Shown: positions 35,867 through 46,934 of the stretch, piece by piece
How the letters are laid out: each line of letters starts with the position of its first letter
Numbering within the stretch: the stretch's first letter is position 1
DNA from: Rhizophagus clarus
Taxonomy: Eukaryota; Glomeromycota; Glomeromycetes; Glomerales; Glomeraceae
DNA length: 64,000 nt
Assembly (NCBI GenBank): GCA_015698045.1
Contig: BLAL01000162.1
Span: 2,073,501-2,137,500, forward strand
Direction of reading: 5' to 3'
Translations under genes and position numbers: made by a program
The notes under the pieces: generated by a model
Databases searched by the model: none
What the model was told of the DNA's origin: nothing
Seen by the model: the letters and a program-made list of their open reading frames with translations, nothing else

Positions 35867-37265
35867 AATCATCATCAGTAAATGATATAAAGAAAGATTC
35901 TTTGTCTCCATATTTTAAAAACAATTTTTAAAATTAAAAATTATTAAAAAATAATGAAAATTTTGGTTATTTCTTTATTTTCAAAATTCTTTAAATATGA
36001 TGGCAAATTTATACGAAACCCAGTTATTTTTGCTGCCTTATTTAATTATTTTACATCAATAAAAAGCTTTTGGAGAATAAATAATACCATTAACAACTGC
36101 AAATAACTACAATTGTATTCATAAAACTTTTATTTGCAACTGGTGTAAAAAGTGATGGGTTCTTAAAATAGTTGATGGGTTATAAAAAGTTATTATTATT
36201 TTAATTTTTAAGTATGAGTTGTAAAAAATTTTTTTATTTTCCGATTATTCTACATAAGATTGATAAGATGAATGTGTAACACAATCGTATTTTGTACTGT
36301 TTACTAATTTTTTATTAAAAATTCTTAATTTAAGCTAATTCCAAGGATCGGCGCATATGGATTTGATAAATGTTAAAGAAAAAATTACTAAGAAGATAAT
36401 GATAAAACAAGACTTAAATGGTATTTAATTTTGATTATTGAGTATTATTATTTTAATGATCTATTTACTTAGTAATTTACTTTTGCTGTCTTTTCTTGAT
36501 ACTTTTTACCAAGAGAAATGCAATTTCTGATAATAAAATTACTCTAAATATAAGCAGAATTAAGGTTAGTCTTTACTTAAACAAAAGAGTATTAAAATTA
36601 TGACTTTTTTTTAATAGCTTTCAACTCTTATTTCAACAGTACGAAACGTTTCAGTCAACACTGACTTCTTATCCTGATACTTTCCTCGACTTCATGTTTT
36701 AAACGAATAACAAATTAATTTCCTACCGGATTAATGAGAATGAATATTTTTTTGATAGAGATGAAAAGTTGTTTCGCTATATTCTCCAGTACTCCGTAAT
36801 AAAAGAATATATTGGCCAATTTCTAAAATCTTAAGAGAGGAATTTATGAATGAACTGGATTTTTGGAAAATAGCAATAATAGTAAATATTGTTCGTTATT
36901 TTGAATGTCACAAAATCAAATATCATATACTTTGTTTTTAATTAAACAACTTCATTTTAATTGTTATTGCAATTGCTTAAATTTATTTTTTAAAATATAT
37001 TTGCATATATTCATAATTTTAATTTTAGTAACTTTGAACGGGTTGTTATAAAATTTGATGATTTGCTAATAAACTTCATTAATGCAGATTTAAGCATAAA
37101 CTAAAAAATGATTGATTATACACTAATTATATATGAAATATAATATAGTTGGAGAGACAACAAATCATCAAGTTGTTTCAAATCGAGATTTTCTAAAAAT
37201 CACGTGACATTTATAATACTAATTTGCGATTGGTTAAAATAAAAACATGGAATCACCATATCGGG
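35867..37265. other. Intergenic, no gene seen
   Basis: AT-rich with no supported ORF. A CACGTG box lies at about 37201, 70 bp before the end of the transposase pseudogene. Confidence 0.4.
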
Positions 37266-37272
37266 AAATGTT

Positions 37273-39560
37273 TTACTTTATTAATTCATCAATATTTTCA
37301 AAAATAAAATCTGGAACAGCTCGATGCGATTTATATTTTTTTAGCACATATTCAGCTTGCATACCTGTTAATCCTTTTCGATAACAATCCATAAATTTTG
37401 CTGATTTTTGTGCATATTTTCGTATATGGTCTAAAGGAACCGAATCTAATGCTTGTGGAACTGTTTCTTGTAAACCTTTCCAAGTATAATTGCAATGCTG
37501 CCAAGCATAACGTTTTGAAGCTCCCCAGTACATTTCAATATAGTTGAGTTCACAGTGAAATTTGGGGTAAAATATAACTTTATGTCCAAGTCCTTCAATA
37601 ACTTCTTGCAATATTGGTTTTTGATTAAGAAAATCCTCTTGAGCAGCCAAAACATGACGTGCACAACATCTTGGATTTTCTATTGATACCTCTTTATTAC
37701 CACAAAATCCTTTTAATCCAGATCCCCATAAACCATGTTCTTGCAAAATTACTCTCATTCCTTTTGGTTTTCCACGGAGGTTTTCATCTGGATAATTGGC
37801 AGGAAACACCATACTTTGAACTTGTCCATTAAAAATGGTATCGCGCATTATTGGCTGTTTTTCACCAGGATTAAGATTCATATACACTGCATTAAGAGTG
37901 TCATCAGCTAATTTGGCATGGCTGGAAGAATTATCAAATGCAAATACTGCAACCATTCCAGGGTGCGTTTTTTCAAAAATTGGAATTGCTCGAGTTTTAA
38001 TCTATAATTGCAAAAGGATTTTTAGACATTTATTTTGCTTTAACTGTTTTTTAATATACATACCTGATCAATTAATTGATCAATATTCCACCATCCATCA
38101 AAATTTTTTCCAGGATTAATTATAACACGTGCTTCATATGGAATTCCATCGTCAACAACATCACTGCTTAATTTTAATCTTCCGATAGTATCTGTTAAGA
38201 AGTCACTGACATGAATAGATCGACCTTGTCCTTTTTTTCATAACGGTTGCTCATTTTTGGGACTCCAACCAGATTTCTGTCCATCATTTGATTGGAAAGT
38301 CATTTCGTCATGGGTAATAAGAATATGTAAGCGTTCACCATTCTTTAATTCAGGATTAACTTGAATTTCGCATTTCTCACCAATAAATTTTGGCATTAAC
38401 TTTTGATACCTGTAAGTAAAATTATGTTAATTAAAAAAAAAAATAGATAATTTCTATTCATTAATAGAAATAATATAATACCTATCCATAACTTCAAGAA
38501 ATTCTTTTCGATAAGCAACAACATCCTCTCTTTCATGTCCATCAACATATATACCTTTTGCATACCGGCTAAATATAAATCCCATTTTCTTTAACCATCG
38601 AGTTGCTGTTTTTTTGCTGAAAATATAAACAGGTATTTAGAATCCTAATAAAAAATTCAAATATATGGAATAAATAAATTTATACCTAATTGTTGTTTTG
38701 TTTTCTATACCAACAGAAGGAAGAATTTCTTCACTAATAAAATCAAGAAAGCTATCTACAGTAATATCAAATTTGTGTTGTCGCAAATATGAAGCTACTT
38801 TTAACTGAATATCTTCATCATCAAGAATACTGCTTCCCTTAAGATGTTGTCTACGGTTATCTTTTGGAATATCACCATAATTTTTAAACGCTTTAGCCCA
38901 ACTTCTAACACAACGTGCAAACCATAATCCACGATTTAAGAGTTCTGCAACAATTTGGCTTGCTTTTAATTTCGCATGTCCTTTCCTAAGAAGCTGAAAG
39001 TAATATTGAACTGCTTTAAGCCGCATTTTATATCCTGGAGTTAGCTGTTGATCTTTAATTTTTAATTTATCTTCAATCTGATTAATAAAAGATGCGTATT
39101 TTATAGATTGATCATTATTTTTTCCATTAACTTCCTCGTCATCATGAATATTAATATCTTGCATCTCATCATTTAAATTTTCTTGAACCTTTTTTTTAGG
39201 CAATAATTGAAAAAGTGTTTGTCCATTTTTTTTTTGATTTTCCAATGCTTTGATTTTTCGTCGATATCGAGTTGTGCGAGAATTTCCCAAATTTACTAAT
39301 GGACGTTAAGACATTTTTAATGTTTCCATACTTTTCATTAAAACTGAAAAAATTTGTTCTGCTTCATCTTTGATTTTGTTATCAGTCCATTCAACTTCAT
39401 CCTCTGTGCTGTCATTATCATTGGAACTTGAATTATCAGTATCTTCCACGACTTTTTTTCTTTTTCTAGCTATTTTTTGACAGTGTTGCGTTCGCCTCTT
39501 TAGCCGTGCTATGGGAAAAAAATTATGATCTGCATTACCGCACAGCCACATTTTATACAT
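37273..39560 (-). pseudogene. Large fungal DDE transposase gene with two nonsense codons
   Basis: Minus-strand exons 38686-39560, 38482-38616, 38064-38409 and 37273-38001 join in frame with good GT-AG introns to about 690 codons. The N-terminus is charged and partly disordered (SSSNDNDSTEDEVEW). A helical DNA-binding part follows with RTTRYRRKIKALENQ and a WLKKMGF block. The catalytic domain has ITHDEMTFQSNDG, AVFAFDNSSSHAK and FHCELNYIEMYWG, consistent with D, D and E of a DDE enzyme. To my knowledge this CELN-IE-WG family is widespread and multicopy in fungi. Two in-frame stops, TAA at 39306-39308 (CAA expected) and TGA at 38238-38240 (before KKGQGRSIHVSDF, CGA expected), inactivate it. The frame is otherwise intact, so inactivation is recent. 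Confidence 0.75.
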
Positions 39561-40570
39561 AATAGATCATGTCATAGATCTGGCCTAAATTATAGAATTT
39601 TTGCAAATTCTGGCCGGAATTAAATGTTTCAAATCCTACCTTTTATTATGAAAATACCGAATCTTGCAGGCTAATAACTTTTGATTTAGATATCCGATCA
39701 GAGTAAACTCAACGTCATTTTGTAGTTTATGTTAACAGCAATTAATCTATGTTAAGATATTTTAAATATATGCATTCAAAAAATTTTTATTAAATTTTTT
39801 AATTTGGACAGTTTTTATTTGATGAATTGTTATGTCCCAAACCGTACAGTTTCTAACTTCTTGCATGAATGCTGGTATTTTTTTATTTTTATTGGGTTTA
39901 AAATATAAATCCATTTTTTTGGCAAGTAGAATGGATGGACCAAAAATATCACAATCTTTACTAATAGATTTGTCCACTAACTTATTTTCTGTAAATACAA
40001 TACCATTCATTCTAGACTTCATATTCATCATTACTTTTCAGAAATATTTTTCTACGTTATTAATGAAAAAAACTGAAATATTAGGTATATTTGTTATTTT
40101 AATTGGAAATGTTTTCTTGCTTATGTTCTAATAAAATTTGATAAATAAAATATCACAAAATAATTGTTCATATTGCGAAGTGATACTTTTCAGGTATTTT
40201 CATTCCCAAAAATTCTTATATAGTGGAAAGAATCGTTAAATAAAGAAATCCAATTCTGAGCATAAAGTACTTGTTGTTATTTATCATACTAGTACCAATT
40301 AAGAAGTATTGCTAAAACATTTCCTAGATAAAGAATTAAATAACTATTGCACATTTACACATAAATTACAGATTAGCATTTATTACACATGCAATAATTT
40401 TGTAAATTTATGTTGCTCATTCTTTATTACTTAATGCAAAAGATAAACTGAAATTAGTTAAATTATCAGAATTATATATCAATTCCAATATTTTGAAGAT
40501 ACAATTTATTATATTAAAATATTACAGATGATTTTACATATAGTATTATCATAACGAGATGATTAAACAG
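39561..40570. other. Intergenic with one doubtful ORF pair
   Basis: On the minus strand 39762-40031 encodes 89 residues with a protein-like middle (DCDIFGPSILLAKKMDLYF), possibly a gene relic. The overlapping plus-strand ORF is hydrophobic and likely its shadow. No terminal repeats for the adjacent transposase were found. Confidence 0.25.
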
Positions 40571-43260
40571 GTTATGGTGCGAATAACTACATTTTACACT
40601 ATATTATGATAAAGATTCTGCCTCTTTATAAATAATAAAAGCAAGACTGTGAACCAAATTCACTATATTACGTGATCTATAACTACAGCTAATTTTTTTC
40701 TGTTTATTTTGTAGGATACCAACCACATATTTCAGTGATATCACTCTTATTTATCTGTTATATTAATAGCTCTACCATATTATTTTTTTTGCTAATACCA
40801 TTAAACAATTTATAAATCTTTTATGTTTTTTTTTATTATTCTTTTAAAATAAGTTTTTTATTATTTTTATAAGTGGTTTTTTGACTTTTTCTTTAATGAA
40901 TATTTTAGTAGTTTGCTTTAGATAAAAAGTTTTATAATAGTTCAAGTGATTTTCAAATGCTTTTCCAAAGTCATAGTAAATAATCTTCTGATTTATTTTT
41001 TTATTTCATTTTTTAATATTAGTGATTTTGATATATAAACTGAGAAATTAGCCAAATTCTAATTAAAATCAAAAACAGATTTCTGTTATAAATGCATAAT
41101 AATTAGTTCATAAATCCAGAATTCAGATTAGATAATTCTTATATAACTTCTTTAAAAAATAGATTTCTTTTTCATTTGCTTTTTTAATTATTTTAATAGG
41201 AATTTTTTTGTAAAACCTTTTGAAAAAATTTTTTTTAAAAATTATTAGTTACTAAGAAATTTTGTATACAAGTAATAGATAATATGCTAATAATTTTATT
41301 ATAGTTATTTCTGGTAATTTGTAAATATAAAATTTGATATGTCTATAATAAATTAATATTTTAATTATATCTTAATTGATGCAAAAGTATTATTTACTAA
41401 ATTTATTAGAGTTTACAAGAATTTCAAATTAATTTTTTCATTCTTTAAAGTGACATTATTTTTTTATGGTAGGGTTTAGTTTTTTAATATAAATATAAAT
41501 TTTTTTTTAATAATCTTAGTGAAAATAAGATAAATCAGTAAAATATATTTATATGTTAGTATAATAAATACTTTAAAAGAAAATAACAAATATCTTGAAT
41601 GTATAAAAGAAAAAAAATATGTAAGTAATAAACTGAATAATTATATATTATAAAATAAAGTTATTATTTTTGATATAGTATGTCATTTTAATAAAGATAT
41701 TGCGATTTCATCACCTTTAAATTTTAAAAAAAATATAGTATATCATTTATAAAAAACATTTTTTAGAAATTAATTAATCATATTATATATCATTATAAAT
41801 TTATTTTTACATAGATAACTATTTTTAAATTTTTTAAATTATAATATTATATCAATTACAGTTAAAAATGAAATTTTAGAATAAACTTTAAAGCATTTTT
41901 TTATTATTTAAATTATTTTTTTATACTTTAAAAGTAAAATTGTTTAGCAGAATTAAATCTATTTACAATTAAATTTTTATAACAATTAGTTTAATATTTA
42001 TAAAATACAAAATATAAGTAAATTTTAAACTTTTAATTATTTATTAATTATTGGATTTTAAGTTTAAAAGTATAATTTTATTATTTAAAGTCATTTTAAT
42101 ATTAAATTATTAGATTTTAATATTGTTATAATCATTTAATTTGAAATTTGTCAATGATGAAACTAGTAAAATTAAATATTTATGTATTAGTTATTAAATA
42201 AAGATTCAAAATTTAAATTAAAAAATTTGAACCAATAAACCTTTTTTTTTAAAAAAAATGAATTGTTGGATTAAATTTTTTTAAATAAAATCTAGTTTTA
42301 CTAAAGAAATTAATTGTAATAAAATAATAAATATGTAGTATACAATATTATTTTATTTTATGCAATAAAGTTTATTATTTGCTTTATTTCAAAGAAAAGA
42401 TCAATATTAATGAATAATAATAATTACACAAAAAAAATAAGAAATATGTTATAAAATAACAAATATATATTACTAAAATATTATTTGTATATCTTCTTAA
42501 GATATATCATATTTTATTTACAATTTATAAATAATAAATATTTATTAAATAAAGATATTGATTAATTATTTCATATATTTAGAATAGAGAATAGGATAGA
42601 GAAAATTAAACAAATCTTATATAGTAAATCCAAAATATTTTTTTATAATCAGAATCATGTATTTTTAAAATCCAGCTTGTAAATAGTCAAATAATTTACT
42701 AGTTAAATAAAATAAAAATTCAGATAAAACAATTTTATTATAAAATTACTATATATTTAAATTAGTTAGTTAAATTTTAATTGTATGGAATTTATAAATA
42801 TTTAATATAAAATTTGATCATTAATTTATAGTTAGAAATTGTAATAAACTTATTCTTATTATTTTTATATTTCAATTTCTTATTACATATTTGTAATTTA
42901 CAAGTTTTTCAATATGTTCTTTAAGTTTTTAAAATTATAAAAAATAATCAAAAAAAAAAAAAATTTGAATTTTATTATTTATATAAAATTTGATAATTAA
43001 TTCTTTATTGTTATCTTTTAATAATCCCAATTACTGATATGTAAACCACTATATCAATCTCTTTTATGAATGAAATATTAAAAAAATATAATTTGACATT
43101 CTAATATTCTCTTTAATCACAACTTTCTTTTCATAAATATAATTATTATTCCAATTATATTCTATTAACTTTTTTTTATCTTTCCTCAAAATTATTTTTA
43201 CTTCCTTATTAGGCCATACCGAGTTAATTATATGTTTAACATTATCCCTCCCCTCCTTTT
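40571..43260. other. Second nearly pure-AT block
   Basis: About 2.7 kb of A/T-rich DNA, lowest in GC from about 41.3 to 43.1 kb, without ORFs or clear repeat units, similar in texture to 11.6-13.9 kb. It ends just before a GC-richer MITE. Confidence 0.55.
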
Positions 43261-43286
43261 TGTCCTTAAAATGGTTTTAAACAACA

Positions 43287-43507
43287 ACTACCCTAGCAGT
43301 CCCACAAAAAAAAGCACTGGTGGCCCGCATTATGTGGTCAGTGCGGTGACAGATAATGTGTGAAGAATAAGATTTTACTAAGTCGAAAAAATCTAAGTCC
43401 CTCAGATAAATATAAACAATGAAAACGTGGCAGGGCGTGACGGGTGTGACAATTTTTTTCATCATCACGTGACCAGTGCTTTTTTTCGTGGTAACGCTAG
43501 GGTAGTC
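43287..43507. mobile_element. 221-bp MITE with long target duplication
   Basis: The left end reads ACTACCCTAGCAGTCCCACA and continues to a shared AAAGCACTGGT. The complement of the right end reads ACTACCCTAGCGTTACCACG and continues to the same word. TTTAAACAACA flanks both sides (43276-43286 and 43508-43518), a target duplication of 9-11 bp as made by Mutator-like transposases. It is richer in GC than its surroundings. The ORF at 43277-43519 (-) is the element read through. Confidence 0.82.
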
Positions 43508-43949
43508 TTTAAACAACACCTATTTAACAAATTTGATTGGATAAAGATCATGTGACTGTTATACTGTTTGTATTTTAATCAATCAGAAATCATTCCCCCT
43601 TCCTGTCTGTCAGATTCCAAATGTAATGTTAAACATATAATTAATTCGAAACGGCCTTATAAATAGTTGATAAGATGTTGATAATATATAAATAAAATGA
43701 TGTAATATATAAAAATATTTAACAAGATGATGTAATATATAATGAAAGTTTAATAAGATGCTAATAATATATAAAGATGTTATAATATATAAATGAAAAA
43801 GTTTAACAGAATGTTGCAATATAAAGTTTTTAACAGATGTTGCCAACTTTATATATTGTAAAATAATATAGATATAATATAAAAAAAAGATTATTATTAG
43901 TCTTAAATATTTTAGTATAAAGAATACTGCATAATGTTTATCTTACCCA
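43508..43949. other. Spacer with AT minisatellite
   Basis: From 43660 to 43850, a degenerate repeat of GATGTTRATAATATATAAA and GATGATGTAATATATAA words, at least seven copies, lies just downstream of the HIT gene's stop. No gene. Confidence 0.5.
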
Positions 43950-44706
43950 TTATGAATTCTTCACTTTAGCAATCACATCATCAACATCTTTAAAAATAAA
44001 TCTACCAAAACCTAAAGATCTTGGCCACCAAGTTGTTATTGGTCTGGAAAGTACATGTAAATGAATATGATTTATACTATTAAATGGTGGTGAAACAAAA
44101 CCGATCCTGAAAATCAAAAAAAAAAAAAAAAAGGGTTTAAAATTAAAATGAAATAATTATAGATAAAAAATTGACTATTAACTTACTGATATAATTTTGC
44201 TTTTATTCCTTCATTTAATTCATCAACAGATTTATTTAATCTACAAGAGAGTATATTTAATCCGACTTCTTTCATTTTTTTAACTAAAGAATTATTTTGT
44301 TTTTTTTTTTTTTTTTTAAGAATTATCAATTATTGTTAAATCGATATTAATTATAGCTATTATGATTATTTACCTGTTTCTATATCATCTTTTTTTAAAC
44401 TATTAATACTAGGGATATGTCTTTTTGGTACAACAAGAATATGATGCGTTGCGGCTGGTCTTATATCGTTAAACGCTACAACTTTTTCATCCTTTTTGAA
44501 GGAAAGAAAAAAAATTTTTCTTATATAAAAAAAGCAAATCAAATTTAATGAAATAAAAATAAAATACTCACAACATGAAGTAAACTTGTAAGGTCTCGAC
44601 TTGTTGTTATAGAACAAAATAGACAGTGTTTCGATGATTCTTCATGATTATGATCGTTACTATCACTATTATTGTGTTCGTTAATATCGTTACTAACGGA
44701 AGTCAT
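43950..44706 (-). CDS. HIT-family nucleotide hydrolase, HINT3-like
   Basis: Exons 44572-44706, 44374-44491, 44187-44283 and 43950-44106 give 168 residues. After an Asn/Asp/His-rich N-terminus comes CLFCSI, then FNDIRPAATHHILVVPKRHI, and the catalytic histidine triad INHIHLHVLS (H-x-H-x-H), followed by a Trp-containing tail typical of the HINT3 branch. These enzymes hydrolyse adenosine phosphoramidates or acyl-adenylates. The exact substrate cannot be told from sequence. The GFVSPPFNSINHIHLHV block separates it from canonical HINT1. All introns have GTRAGT/GTAAAT donors. There is no targeting signal, so it is probably cytosolic or nuclear. It is transcribed away from the histidine phosphatase gene cluster's 3' side. 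Confidence 0.88.
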
Positions 44707-45830
44707 TTTTAAGGAGATAAGAATATATTATAAACAGAAAAAAAAAAGAGATCAAAAACAAAAAAAAGTTATTAATAAATTAAGTTATAAAGAAATTCGG
44801 GGATAAGAAATCGACTTAATTTAAATACATTGTCGGAGAACAATTTATATTTTTTAAGGGGAACAACCGCTGGGCTGAGTTTTCCTTTCTAGCTAAGTTT
44901 TTTCCTTTCTAAGGAAAAATGATATTCAATCCTTCCGGCGTGTGCATCCAACAAACTTTTTCTATTTTAATTTCCATAATTTCATAATTTTGAATGGATT
45001 TTATAATCGGAGTAATGATTTTTCTAGAAATAACGGAATAACGTCATTTCAAGGGGCTCTTATTGTTCATATCGATTAGGTTAACTATTATGATCGAAAA
45101 TTACACAAACTAGTATATTTATCATTTTTGACCCCTTTTTATCAGATGAAAGTTATCATACAATAATTCGTTATTTACGATTTTAAGTAAAATCAAATAA
45201 TTTTTTTTTTTTTTTTTATTGAGAAAAAAGATGAGCACTGCAAGTAAGACTAGTTATTATTAAGTTTAAGATATACAGCAGTAATGTTTCCTGTATAACT
45301 TCTGTATAACTCCTGCATGTTCCTTATGCATACAGTATGTACTAAGGCGCGCTCATTTATAATCATCAAATACTTACTGAATAGAAGAAAAAGGAATTTT
45401 TTTTTTTATACATACAAAAATAATAAATTGTAATAATGCAATAAGAAAGGTATAAAGAACAATTAAAGTTAAACCAATCAATAGTTTACCTTAATTGTCA
45501 ATAACTTACTGTAAAAATGCCACAATTCATAATATATAATAAATGTCTATAATTAAATGACCCAAAAACCTTCTAAAAAACATCTACAATAAATGAAACT
45601 AAATACAAAATAAATTATTCACAAAGAAAAATGTTGTTTGCTAAACTTCTTAAATTAAAAATGATTGCCTTAGATTAAATAGGTTGTTGAAAAAAAATAA
45701 TTTGTTTGAAAAGTGTGTGTGTGTGTGTGTTTTTTGACATTCTTATTATATCCTTTATTTAATTCCCCCCCCGATTCCCCCAAATTCCCCCCAATTCCCC
45801 CCAATTCCCATAAACGACCAAACCAACCAA
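44707..45830. other. Intergenic region with simple repeats
   Basis: Contains a GT dinucleotide run (45713-45730) and AATTCCCCCC-type repeats (about 45762-45808) just past the phosphatase gene's stop. Otherwise AT-rich. The first 100 bp hold the HIT gene promoter. Confidence 0.5.
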
Positions 45831-46934
45831 CTAATGAACGAATTCATCAATTTGAGAATCACCATGTGTTCGCTTTCCAACGGAAGTTATGTGAGTTACA
45901 CAACTCCAAAGACCAACTTCTCCTTCAAGTCGTACTTTACGTTCAATATCACGTCTAGTATTCATTGCTTTTTCGGAATTATTATCATCATCTTTTATAC
46001 TGCTACTATTACTACCGACACTAACAACACTTTTAGCATCATCATCATCGAGACTTAATGAATCATCACCACTTTTCTTTCTTCTTACAGTAAATTTTGT
46101 GACGGATGTATTTTTTGCTTTATATTTCATGCTTAAATAATCATTAACATGAAAACCAAGATCCATAATTAAATGTTCTTTTACCAATTTATTTATAGTA
46201 CCACCATGAGAAACGATGACAATATGTGGATTTCGTTTCTTTCCAGGTTGTTTTGGACTTGATGGTAATTCACTATAATTTTTTGGTAAATGAGTTGAGA
46301 CTAAATCATCAAAGAAATCAACAACTCTAGCTCTAAAATCTTCCTCTGGTTCACCATAATCATCCCATGTGAGTCCTTCCTCTTTAATAAAATCTAAAGA
46401 CTGTTGAATTGATAATCCATTTAATCTTCCAAAGTCCTAAAAGGAATTTATGTTAATATTTCATAATAAAATAGAAAAACTAAAATAGAATGATTATTTT
46501 GAACTTACTCTTTCACGAATTCGAGTATCTGTTGAAATTGGTGTATCAGGATGATGTTTGGCGATAGCTTCTGCTGTCTATAATACAAAACAAAAATTTA
46601 ATGAGATTAAACCAAAATAACAATGTATCAAATCATTTTGAACTTACTTTCTTTGCTCTAGATAAGTCACTTGTATAAATATGATCAATCTTTACTTTTC
46701 GTAAACGTCGACCAACAGACTCTGCTTGTTCTCTACCGGTTTTATTCAACTTTGTGTCTAAAAAAGAAAGGAAACAAAAAAAGAAGGGTAAATATATAAT
46801 CAATTAAGAATTATCTCGTATTAAACTTTACAAACTTTTTACATACCTAGTTGGCCTTGTAAAATATGGTTCAAGTTAGAGTTCGTTTCAGCGTGTCTAA
46901 TAACTGTAACGTGTAACTGCGGTTTGGCTGACAT
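45831..46934 (-). CDS. Histidine phosphatase (phosphoglycerate mutase-like/TIGAR-like)
   Basis: Exons 46847-46934, 46648-46757, 46509-46577 and 45831-46436 give 290 residues. The phospho-acceptor motif VIRHAETNSN is at residues 11-20, followed by YTSDLSRAKKTAEAI, RERDFGRLNG (catalytic glutamate) and the second histidine in VIVSHGGTIN. This arrangement and the RERDFG block are closest to the TIGAR/fructose-2,6-bisphosphatase-like branch. Cofactor-dependent mutase activity is less likely. The C-terminal 80 residues are Ser/Asp-rich (DDSLSLDDDD) and look disordered, an extension not needed for the fold. Acts on small phosphorylated metabolites in the cytosol by family analogy. No frame defects. 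Confidence 0.87.

Noticed and set aside
43277..43519. 80-residue minus-strand ORF
   Set aside because: It coincides with the MITE and its flank duplication.
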